In this document: in pieces, positions 54,183-61,652 of the stretch | Layout: each line of letters starts with the position of its first letter | Position numbering within the stretch: position 1 is the first letter of the stretch | Assembly: GCA_021199855.1 (NCBI GenBank) | Contig: JAJQHD010000048.1 | Coordinates: 26,501 to 90,500, forward strand | DNA: 64,000 nt | From: Oscillospiraceae bacterium | GTDB lineage: Bacteria > Bacillota > Clostridia > Oscillospirales > Ruminococcaceae | Direction: 5' to 3' | Program-made: the position numbers and the translations under genes | The notes under the pieces: model-generated | Databases searched by the model: none | What the model saw: the letters and a program-made list of their open reading frames with translations, nothing else | Told to the model about the DNA's origin: nothing

Positions 54183-55049
54183 ATGAGAATGAAATCATTC
54201 AGCAAAAAACTGAAAATCATAAGCCTCATGCTGGCGGCGATTGCGGTGTTTACGGTTTCGCCGACTTTGGCATGGTTATCGGCGACGGCTACCCCGGTTG
54301 TCAACTACTTTGCTGGCGGTGCTATCGCGATTAAGATCGATGAGGCTCCCGTTGACACGGACGGGCATGAAACCACTGGCGACCGTGTGCAGGAAAACCA
54401 CTATAAGTACACAGCTGGTGCTGTCCTCGACAAGGACCCGACAGTCACAGTTTTAGCAAACAGTGAGGACTGCTATGTCTATGTCTGCGTGGATAATGAA
54501 CTTCCGTCGACCCTCTTTGCAATCGACATCAACACCACGGCGTGGGAGTATGTCGCAACCTCCGGCAACATGACCATCTACCGCTACTTCACCAGTGTGG
54601 CAAATGCATCGGTTGACCAGAGCCTGGTGCCTGTGTTTGAGCATGTAACCGTTTCGTCTGCGCTTACAGCTGATGATATCACATCTCTCGGCGATATGAC
54701 GCTGACTGTGACTGCTTATGCAATCCAGACCGAATCTCTCACAACTTCTGATGCCGATTCTCTCGCAATGTCCTACTTCCTGAGTGGCAACAATCTCGCC
54801 GCGTTGACTTCGACCCAGTCGGCTTCAAACGCAGCCCTTTGGTCGGCGAATGAATCCACTGTAAAACTCACCGATGAGGATGAAGAGATTGACCTTGATG
54901 AAGAAGAATCCGAACCGGAGGAGAACTCTGCGCTTTTGAGCACAGCTGATTCCGGCACAAGTGAATCTGAGGAGACCGAATCGGAAGAGGAAGCAGTAGA
55001 CATTCCGGACGAGGAAGAGCTTGAAGAAACCGTAACCGGTATTGAGTAA
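54183..55049 (+). CDS. Small TasA/camelysin-like protein with acidic tail
   Basis: 288 residues. Signal MRMKSFSKKLKIISLMLAA with TLAWLSATATP at the SipW cleavage zone, followed by VVNYFAGGAIAIKI, the usual start of mature TasA/camelysin proteins, and a reduced copy of the family motif (KYTAGAVLDKDPTV). Residues ~40-215 form the beta-rich fibre-type domain; the last ~65 are Glu/Asp/Ser-rich and presumably disordered. No beta-helix, so this is the best candidate for a fibre or matrix subunit. AAAGGAGG lies 13 bp upstream, slightly far. Confidence 0.8.
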   Translation: MRMKSFSKKLKIISLMLAAIAVFTVSPTLAWLSATATPVVNYFAGGAIAIKIDEAPVDTDGHETTGDRVQENHYKYTAGAVLDKDPTVTVLANSEDCYVYVCVDNELPSTLFAIDINTTAWEYVATSGNMTIYRYFTSVANASVDQSLVPVFEHVTVSSALTADDITSLGDMTLTVTAYAIQTESLTTSDADSLAMSYFLSGNNLAALTSTQSASNAALWSANESTVKLTDEDEEIDLDEEESEPEENSALLSTADSGTSESEETESEEEAVDIPDEEELEETVTGIE

Positions 55050-55093
55050 GCTTACACCACTGATCCTTATCGCAATACAGACCTGGTTAGGAG

Positions 55094-55558
55094 GTGTACG
55101 CCACGAAAAAGCTCATAAAAAGAATCAAAGTCATTCAGGTAGTTCAGCTGATGCTATTGGTGTGCCTTGTTGGCGTACTTATCCTGGGATCTGTTGATGA
55201 TACTCTCGCGTATATCACATCGTCCTCTGTGACCGTTGTGAACACGTTCGTGGGAGAGACGGAACCGGAGCCTGTAACGCCAATAGTTTCCGTCACACCT
55301 GTAGAGCCTGAACCGGTTGAACCTGACGAACCTGACGAACCTGATGAACCGGATGAGCCTGATGACCCGGATGTAGATATCGATGATAATACAGAATCGG
55401 ATATCTCAGGCGCATATTCCGATTACATTGAAGAAAGCATTCGACGCACCCATTTCGGACTGTTTATCCTTGTAGCGGTCATATGCATGGCGGTAATAAT
55501 CACCCTGCTTATCATGCGGATAAGAGAGAGTAGTCAGGATGAGGATGGCGAAGAATAA
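55094..55558 (+). CDS. Membrane-anchored stalk protein with SipW-like signal
   Basis: About 151-154 residues: a basic N-terminus (KKLIKRIKVIQ), hydrophobic segment, DTLAYITSSSVTVVNTFVGE as in camelysin-type proteins, then a Glu/Pro/Asp stalk (about residues 55-95), ISGAYSDYIEESI, a C-terminal membrane segment (about 123-143) and an acidic cytoplasmic tail. No fibre domain. The GTG at 55094 lies inside AGGAGGTG, so it is an unlikely start. The ACG at 55103 is ideally spaced and gives a KKLIKRI beginning like its neighbours, suggesting non-AUG initiation or a mutated ATG. Plausibly the anchor or assembly partner of the secreted set, a TapA-like role by analogy only. Confidence 0.72.
   Translation: MYATKKLIKRIKVIQVVQLMLLVCLVGVLILGSVDDTLAYITSSSVTVVNTFVGETEPEPVTPIVSVTPVEPEPVEPDEPDEPDEPDEPDDPDVDIDDNTESDISGAYSDYIEESIRRTHFGLFILVAVICMAVIITLLIMRIRESSQDEDGEE
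55318..55372 (+). repeat. Short tandem repeat encoding the Glu-Pro-Asp stalk
   Basis: Repeats of a 9-bp unit (GAACCTGAC and variants) coding EPDEPDEPD. Copy number may vary between strains. Confidence 0.7.
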
Positions 55559-55625
55559 AGACAGCCTGGAAAGACGGGCAACACTCTGAAGCTTTATCTA
55601 TGTGGAAGGGTAGAAAGGAGCTGTT

Positions 55626-57269
55626 ATGACAAAAACAAAAAAGAATTTGCTTGTCACTGCTGTTGCGATCATGCTCGCAGTCGTAGTTCTCTGCGGCGGA
55701 GCAACGTATACATATCTGTCATCGTACACCGAAACAGTGACGAATAAATTCAACACCAACGAAGTTGACATCGATCTCGAAGAAACCACCGGCGAGGAGT
55801 ATGAAATCATCCCCGGCACTTCTGAAGAGAAAGACCCTGTTGTTTCCGGCACATTTACAGTTGACTCCTATCTCTATGTGCTGGTCTATGGCAACAACCC
55901 GACATTCACTAATTCTGCTGGCGATGAAGTCACCTACATTGAGTGGGCGGAAGAAGACGGCTGGAGCGTACTGGATCTTTCCAGCATCACCGATCCTGAC
56001 GAGCAGGATGCTATCCTCGGCTACTTCGGCATAGATCCCGCCGACGTTGACTGGGATACCGACGTCATCACCATTCTTTATCGTGAGGTTAACGGAAGTG
56101 ACGTTGAGCAGGAATTCCACGTCCTCAAGGGCGACAAGGTAACCTATAACTCTGAGATCACAAGCGAAATGCTCTCGCAGTATGCTGACGGCGATATCTA
56201 TCTTGCATTCGCAGGCTATGCTATCCAGCAGAACCCGTTCAACTCAGCATATGACGCTCTGACCCAAACCCTAGTTACAACTGCGTCCGGCTTGACCAAC
56301 GCTCTCACAGCCAGCGGCTCTGTAACCCTTAGTGGTGACATCTCGATGACATCAACTGAACTTGCAACTGCCATCGCAACTGCATCCACCGTATCATCAG
56401 ATGTAACCATCGACCTTAACGGCAATACATTGACCCTCACTGACGGCACTACAATCGAAGTTCCTGAAAACAGTACTCTTACGTTTGAGAACGGTAATGT
56501 TGAGACTACAGACTATGGAACTGCCGCAAGCGGCTTGACCGTTTCCAATAACTCTGTATTGACATTAAGCAATGTTGAGTATGAGGGAGCATCTCTGTCA
56601 GTCCTTCAGGGTGTTGACAACGCAACTATCAATGTCCTGAATTCCAAGATCACTGGTACCAACGGCTATGCTCTTTCTACCAATGCATCTACACCTGCTT
56701 CCAGCAATATTACAATCAACATTGATCATTCAGAGCTCACCTCTGTTCTGAACGAGGTTACCGGTGATCCCGAGGTTGCCGCTGTTCTCATCAACATCCC
56801 TGCAACTGTTACCATCACTGAATCCACCATCACCGGCGGAGCTCAGGGTCTCATCATGCGTGGCGGCACAGCGACAATCACCAACACTGTTATCACAGCC
56901 GCTATGACCGGCTATGACACCGACGCTACTCCGTTCGCCACTACTACCAGCTACTATGCTGGCGGAAGATGGGGCTCCGGAAACGCAGTTCCTGCTGCAG
57001 CATTGGTTGTAGGTAACAACAGCGACAGCTCTTACGCTTATGACACCAGCGTAACCCTCAGTGGTGTAACTTTGGTAGTAGGCGAGGGAACCTCAACTGT
57101 TCCGTCCATCTATGTTGCAACCTCTAACGGCTATTCTGCAACCGTTACCGGTGTTGAAGACAGCGACACCATTCTCTGCTATGTAGGCTCAGGCTCTGCA
57201 TCAGTCAATGGTACTGCATTGACAAGTGTTATCACTGAAATGACCACAGTAAAAAGCCTTGCCGACTAA
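55626..57269 (+). CDS. SipW-cognate surface protein 3 (camelysin-like module + beta-helix)
   Basis: 547 residues. Signal with CGGATYTYLSSYTETVTNKF, camelysin-like module carrying EYEIIPGTSEEKDPVV and FTVDSYLYVLVYG, then a beta-helix from about residue 230 (VTIDLNGNTLTLTDG, TTIEVPENSTLTFENG, ATVTITESTITGG, GLIMRGGTATITNT). Near the end it has the subfamily motif GSGNAVPAAALVVGN, found twice more in the next gene. Few Cys, unlike surface proteins 1 and 2. The ribosome site GTAGAAAGGAG matches that of surface protein 2. No wall-anchor motif. Confidence 0.85.
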   Translation: MTKTKKNLLVTAVAIMLAVVVLCGGATYTYLSSYTETVTNKFNTNEVDIDLEETTGEEYEIIPGTSEEKDPVVSGTFTVDSYLYVLVYGNNPTFTNSAGDEVTYIEWAEEDGWSVLDLSSITDPDEQDAILGYFGIDPADVDWDTDVITILYREVNGSDVEQEFHVLKGDKVTYNSEITSEMLSQYADGDIYLAFAGYAIQQNPFNSAYDALTQTLVTTASGLTNALTASGSVTLSGDISMTSTELATAIATASTVSSDVTIDLNGNTLTLTDGTTIEVPENSTLTFENGNVETTDYGTAASGLTVSNNSVLTLSNVEYEGASLSVLQGVDNATINVLNSKITGTNGYALSTNASTPASSNITINIDHSELTSVLNEVTGDPEVAAVLINIPATVTITESTITGGAQGLIMRGGTATITNTVITAAMTGYDTDATPFATTTSYYAGGRWGSGNAVPAAALVVGNNSDSSYAYDTSVTLSGVTLVVGEGTSTVPSIYVATSNGYSATVTGVEDSDTILCYVGSGSASVNGTALTSVITEMTTVKSLAD

Positions 57270-57302
57270 GTCGCAAGCTTATTGAACCCCATCCACCCAC
57301 GT

Positions 57303-57329
57303 CCGCCGGGTGACCTCCTTGCCCGGCGG
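57303..57329 (+). repeat. Strong GC hairpin after surface protein 3
   Basis: CCGCCGGG/CCCGGCGG, 8-bp perfect stem with an 11-nt loop; no U-run follows. Confidence 0.65.
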
Positions 57330-57366
57330 CGGGACAACAACATAATTATAGTCTGAAAAGGCAAAT

Positions 57367-57391
57367 CCGCCAGCTTCTGGCGGGGAAAGGA
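57367..57391 (+). promoter_or_regulatory. Hairpin abutting the ribosome site of surface protein 4
   Basis: CCGCCAG-CTT-CTGGCGG (57367-57383) ends 2 bp before AAAGGA (57386-57391). The position could tune initiation at 57398. Confidence 0.6.
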
Positions 57392-57397
57392 TTGATT

Positions 57398-60211
57398 ATG
57401 AACAGAAGAAGAATAATCACCATAGCTGTGGCAATAACCTTTGCTGTTACCATGGTTATTGGTGGAGGAACCCTGGCTTACCTCACAGGAACTTCTGTAA
57501 CGGTAACAAATGAAGTTGAGAACAACTTCAACTGGGTTTCCATCACAGAAACCGAGGGTGAACCGGAGGTTGATAGTGACGGCAACATCGTCAATTCCGC
57601 CTATGAAATCGTCCCCGGCACCTCACAGGCAAAAGACCCGACCGTAAGTGTCAGCTATTCTCTCGACAGCTACGTATTCCTGGTTATTGAGGACACCTCA
57701 GTAGTCGACGGTCAGGAAGGTCTCATCGACTGGGCAATAGCTTCCGGCTGGACCAAGCTTGACGACGCCTGCGACGAAACCAACGGCGTATACGTCTACT
57801 ACCGTCTTGTCACCGAAGGTGAAGCAGGAGCCACAGAGCAGACCTACAGTACTCTTACCTACTACACCAACAGCTTTGAAGTCCTCGATGGCAACGAGAT
57901 TTCCTACTCATCGACCATCACCAACAGTGATCTTGTTGAAGTTGATGCAAACGGTATTGTAACTGAAATCTACAACGAAGACATCAAGCTCATCTTCCAG
58001 GCATACATCGCCCAGGCAGACATCAGCGGCAGTGACGGCGTCAACGAAGACCCTCTCGATGTCTACAACATAGCATTCTCCGGCGCAAGCTATTATGTTG
58101 CGGGAGCTAACTATGTAGCTCTTGCTTCAACAACGTCATCTGCTCTTGCTACTGAAATGACAAATGCAATCAGCACAGCAAGCTCCGGTGAAACTTTAGT
58201 ATTCGTTCTTGCTGGTAGCTCTTCAGTTTCCTCGACGGATTTGGAGAATGTATTGAGTTCAGCCGCAACTGCTGGCGTAGAAGTAGTTATCGATTTAGCT
58301 GAAGAAACGCTTGAGATCTCATCAGGTTCAGGAACAGTCAATGTTGCCGAAAACGCTAACTTGACTATTGCAAATGGTACAATTGATGATAATTCTGGCA
58401 TTACTGGTAGTAATGCACTCTTCAAGACATACGATGGCACTTCACTGACATTGACTGGTGTAGACGTAGATTCTGGTGCTTCTATTGTATATGCGTATGG
58501 TAACACATCTGAAATCAATATCATCGATTCAACTCTTTACACTACTGGTGTTTACTGTGTTTCAACTAACGCTTCTACTCAATATAATACAACTATTAAT
58601 ATTGAGGACTCTAAGTTGACAGTAGCGGCGGCAGACGGTGATGACTGTGCTGTGTTACTCAATGTTAGCGGCACATTGAATATTACCAATTCTGAAATCA
58701 CCGGCGACCGCCAGGGCGTTGTCGTTAGATCTGGTACTGCAAATATCTCTGATAGTAGTATTACCACTAACAATGTAACAGCAACATCAGCTTCTAATCT
58801 TCCAAGAAGACAGGGTACAGATTCAACTGCTACTGCAGATAAAGTCTGGGGCTCCGGCAACGAAGTTGCAATAGCTGCATTGACAGTAGGTAACTACAGT
58901 TCAACTGCATATGGTGATGAAGCAACTGTAACCCTCAGCAACGTAAGCTTGAATGTTGCTAATGAGGCAACAGCGACTACAGGTGTGACTAATGCTCCGG
59001 AAATCTTTGTAGCGTCATATGATAACGGAAATGGCTATGCAAGCACTACCACTGTTAATATCGTAAGTGCTCCGCAAACCTATGACCTTAACTCAACCAC
59101 TCTGAACAGCGGCACCACCACCATCAACTACGCCTCCTACTATGTTTCAAATGCAAACTATGTCGTTTTGGACGAGACAAGTTCTACTGAATTGGCAACA
59201 CAGTTGACGACTGCTTTGAGCAGTGCTTCTTCCGATGAGACCACTGTTGTGGTTCTGCCGGAGGATAGTGAGGTTACTGTTGCTATCGATTCACTGAGCA
59301 GTGCAGTTTCAAGTGGTGAAGCTGTAGTTGACCTTAACGGAAGCACATTGACTTTGAGCAATGGCTCTACAGACAATCCTGTTGTCGTTGATGATGGCGA
59401 AAGCCTGACACTTGCTAACGGTACTATCGTTGAAGAGACTGATCGCTCTGGTAGTAGCTCAATCCTTCGTGTAGAAGCAGGTGGATCGCTTACTCTTGAC
59501 TCAATGAATATCACATCTGATGGTGCTGTAGTATTCCCAAGAGGTAGCGCAAACTCATCTGAGCCTGCTACAGTAACAATCGTTAACACCACTATCAATA
59601 CCACTGGTTCTTATGGCGTTGCAACAAACGCTGAAATGAAGGACGGCGACAACGAGTGGAAGGGTGTCGATATTACTATCGAGAATTCTTCTATCACTGC
59701 TGTAACTGGTGTATGCGTCAACCTCGCAAGCAATCTGACCATCACCAATAGCTCCATCATCGGTTCTTATCAAGCAGTCATGGTTCGTGCTGGTACTGCA
59801 ACCATCACTGATTCTACCTTGACCTGCACTGGCACTGGAAATGCTGATTACAACTCCAGTTATGTTGACGGTACCAGGGCTTGGGATGCTGGCAATGGCG
59901 TTCCTGCCGCGGCTTTGCTCGTCGGTAACACCAATGGAACTTACCTGGCAGATGCAGACGTTACTCTCTCCGGCGTAACGCTCTCAAGTAGCAACTCAAC
60001 TGTCCCTGAAATCTTCTTCGGTGGCGGCTATGTCTATAACGGAACATCCTATAGCACAGTTCTTACCGGCGCTTCTGATGATGACACCATTCAGGTGCTC
60101 ATGCTTTCAGACACTAGCTTCACCGGCACCGCTACCTTGAACGGCACAGCACTCACAAGTGCTAACAACACCAGCACTACAGTTTCAACTGTTTCCGCCT
60201 TGATTGGCTAA
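57398..60211 (+). CDS. SipW-cognate surface protein 4 (camelysin-like module + two beta-helix units)
   Basis: 937 residues, the largest of the set. Signal with GGGTLAYLTGTS, camelysin-like module with AYEIVPGTSQAKDPTV and YSLDSYVFLVIED, then two homologous beta-helix units of about 330-350 residues. Each opens with ASYYV.(G/N)ANYV-type sequence and ends with WGSGNEVAIAALTVGN or WDAGNGVPAAALLVGN. The units contain GTINITNSEI- and ATITDSTLT-like rungs. An internal duplication is the likely origin. ATG 57398 is 6 bp after AAAGGA; an upstream TTG in frame is ignored. A strong terminator follows, closing the locus. Confidence 0.86.
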   Translation: MNRRRIITIAVAITFAVTMVIGGGTLAYLTGTSVTVTNEVENNFNWVSITETEGEPEVDSDGNIVNSAYEIVPGTSQAKDPTVSVSYSLDSYVFLVIEDTSVVDGQEGLIDWAIASGWTKLDDACDETNGVYVYYRLVTEGEAGATEQTYSTLTYYTNSFEVLDGNEISYSSTITNSDLVEVDANGIVTEIYNEDIKLIFQAYIAQADISGSDGVNEDPLDVYNIAFSGASYYVAGANYVALASTTSSALATEMTNAISTASSGETLVFVLAGSSSVSSTDLENVLSSAATAGVEVVIDLAEETLEISSGSGTVNVAENANLTIANGTIDDNSGITGSNALFKTYDGTSLTLTGVDVDSGASIVYAYGNTSEINIIDSTLYTTGVYCVSTNASTQYNTTINIEDSKLTVAAADGDDCAVLLNVSGTLNITNSEITGDRQGVVVRSGTANISDSSITTNNVTATSASNLPRRQGTDSTATADKVWGSGNEVAIAALTVGNYSSTAYGDEATVTLSNVSLNVANEATATTGVTNAPEIFVASYDNGNGYASTTTVNIVSAPQTYDLNSTTLNSGTTTINYASYYVSNANYVVLDETSSTELATQLTTALSSASSDETTVVVLPEDSEVTVAIDSLSSAVSSGEAVVDLNGSTLTLSNGSTDNPVVVDDGESLTLANGTIVEETDRSGSSSILRVEAGGSLTLDSMNITSDGAVVFPRGSANSSEPATVTIVNTTINTTGSYGVATNAEMKDGDNEWKGVDITIENSSITAVTGVCVNLASNLTITNSSIIGSYQAVMVRAGTATITDSTLTCTGTGNADYNSSYVDGTRAWDAGNGVPAAALLVGNTNGTYLADADVTLSGVTLSSSNSTVPEIFFGGGYVYNGTSYSTVLTGASDDDTIQVLMLSDTSFTGTATLNGTALTSANNTSTTVSTVSALIG

Positions 60212-60249
60212 ACTTTCATCTGACAGCCCAACCAACTTATATATCCCAA

Positions 60250-60295
60250 AAAGCAATCCCGTCGGGGGAATACCTCCGGCGGGATTGCTTTGTCT
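60250..60295 (+). terminator. Terminator closing the surface-protein locus
   Basis: 12-bp perfect stem AAAGCAATCCCG/CGGGATTGCTTT enclosing an inner GGGG/CTCC pairing; short T-rich tail. Confidence 0.85.
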
Positions 60296-60329
60296 GTGCT
60301 CGTCTCTTCCTGCAAAACCCAAATTACAG

Positions 60330-60486
60330 CTTCCTTATTGCCGGTGCTATGATACTGGCAGAGGTTAGCTTGCCTGACCTCGTGCACATTTGCCGGTCTC
60401 TTTTTTAGGACGGCAACGCGCTGAATGTGGAAGACCGTGGTTTCACGGTGCTGTCGGAATCCCTGACTTCGGTCGGGGATTTCGGC
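60330..60486 (+). ncRNA. Candidate structured RNA (five consecutive helices)
   Basis: Between two gene blocks lie TGCCGGT/ACTGGCA (60339-60360), GAGGTTAG/CTGACCTC with a 5-nt loop (60361-60381), CACATT/AATGTG enclosing GCCG/CGGC (60385-60429), ACCGTG-GTTT-CACGGT (60434-60449) and a 15-bp GTCGGAATCCCTGAC/GTCGGGGATTTCGGC hairpin with a TTCG loop (60453-60486). CTTC (60330-60333) can pair with GAAG (60430-60433), making a multibranch core. No known family (6S, SRP, tmRNA, RNase P, common riboswitches) was recognised. No clear promoter directly upstream, so it may be read-through RNA. Confidence 0.5.
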
Positions 60487-60491
60487 ATTTT
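60453..60491 (+). terminator. UUCG-loop terminator-like hairpin
   Basis: 15-bp stem with three G-U pairs, C(TTCG)G tetraloop, followed by ATTTTAA. Confidence 0.65.
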
Positions 60492-60548
60492 AACTGATAT
60501 TTAGCAAAAAATAAATGCAAAAAATGCAGTTTAATTCATAGTGACTCA

Positions 60549-60577
60549 TTGCAATTTTGGGCGAATAATGATATAAT
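60549..60577 (+). promoter_or_regulatory. Promoter upstream of the PP2C/kinase genes
   Basis: -35 TTGCAA (60549-60554), 17-bp spacer, -10 TATAAT (60572-60577). Start expected near 60584. Confidence 0.65.
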
Positions 60578-60588
60578 CAAATAGAACG

Positions 60589-60704
60589 AAAATTGTCGAA
60601 ACGGTCGCCTCATCAGGCTAAATAAAAGCGTGTTTTAATACGAAACCGACAATTTGTGTGTAATTAAATATATTCGCAAATACCGCCCTCAACTAAGGGC
60701 TTTT
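60589..60704 (+). promoter_or_regulatory. Inverted-repeat leader or small RNA before the PP2C gene
   Basis: Just after the predicted start, AAATTGTCG (60590-60598) pairs perfectly with CGACAATTT (60647-60655). A terminator-like GCCCT/AGGGC hairpin (60685-60700) with TTTTGTTG follows. Together they give a ~120-nt transcript that ends 100 bp before the gene: a small RNA or attenuated leader. A second, poorer promoter with -10 TATAAT at 60778-60783 lies nearer the gene. Confidence 0.5.
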
Positions 60705-60812
60705 GTTGTTATTGTTACGCGAGCCGGTGGTAAAATAATTTTTACAGTATAAAAGGTTACACATGTACAATAGAGAATATAATACTGTACTTTCTCGAAC
60801 GGAGGGATATTC

Positions 60813-61652
60813 ATGAAATATGAAATCCAATATTCCTGCATAAGCCATCAGGGCAATCGCAGACCAAACAACCAGGACAATTTCATATGTAACAACATCT
60901 ATAAGCCCATAGATAACTCATATTCAGAACCACTTGTCGGCAAACTTAACAATGATAAGCCAAGGCTCTTCGGAGTGTTTGACGGTTTGGGAGGAGAAGC
61001 ATGTGGCGAGGTTGCTTCATATATCGCCGCAAAAACCGCCTCTGAATTCGACTGGCGTGGAGATGTCAGACAAAGGCTTCGCGATTACTGCTTTGTTGCC
61101 AACGACCGTATTTGCCAGTATTCCGAAGCAAATTCGGTGGGAATAATGGGAACAACAGCCGCAATTCTGGCTTTTTCTCAGGAGGATATATGCCTTTGCA
61201 ATATCGGAGATACGAAGATTTTCAACCTTTCCGGAAAATCTCTCGATCAGATTTCCGTCGACCACGTGGTGACATCCGCCTACGGCACGAAGCCTCCGCT
61301 CTTCCAGGACCTCGGAATACCGACGTCGGAAATGATAATAGACCCATATATAGTCAAAGGAATGTACAATAGTGGCGACACATATCTTATCTGCTCTGAC
61401 GGGCTTACAGACATGGTAAGCCTTGACGAAATCGAGAGAATTCTGAAAAAGTACAAAATAGCGCAGGCGCTGGAGGTTCTTCTTGACGAAGCGTTAAAAA
61501 ATGGCGGCAAGGACAATATAACGATTATTGTACTAAAGGTGAATAAGGTGAAGACACCTTTCTGGAAGCGCGGCAAAGCCGACACTTCCTCAATTGAAGA
61601 AGATTCCACAACCGAAGAAATATTGATACCGGAGGATACTGAGAAATTATGA
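60813..61652 (+). CDS. PP2C-family Ser/Thr phosphatase
   Basis: 279-residue cytosolic metal-dependent phosphatase. Motifs in order: NRRPNNQDNF, FGVFDGLGGEACGEVAS (metal-binding Asp-Gly pair), GTTAAILAF, CNIGDTKIF, ICSDGLTDMVS and GGKDNITIIVLKV. The C-terminal ~35 residues are charged. AACGGAGGG precedes the ATG. The stop overlaps the kinase start, so phosphatase and kinase are coupled and likely act on the same proteins. Confidence 0.92.
   Translation: MKYEIQYSCISHQGNRRPNNQDNFICNNIYKPIDNSYSEPLVGKLNNDKPRLFGVFDGLGGEACGEVASYIAAKTASEFDWRGDVRQRLRDYCFVANDRICQYSEANSVGIMGTTAAILAFSQEDICLCNIGDTKIFNLSGKSLDQISVDHVVTSAYGTKPPLFQDLGIPTSEMIIDPYIVKGMYNSGDTYLICSDGLTDMVSLDEIERILKKYKIAQALEVLLDEALKNGGKDNITIIVLKVNKVKTPFWKRGKADTSSIEEDSTTEEILIPEDTEKL

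Noticed and set aside
55318..55372. CRISPR-like or non-coding direct repeat
   Set aside because: The 9-bp units are in frame and encode the Glu-Pro-Asp stalk; there are no spacers.
60330..60486. 6S RNA, SRP RNA, tmRNA or a known riboswitch
   Set aside because: The conserved bases of these families as I know them (e.g. the SRP apical GGAAG-containing loop, tmRNA acceptor end) are missing; kept only as an unassigned structured RNA.
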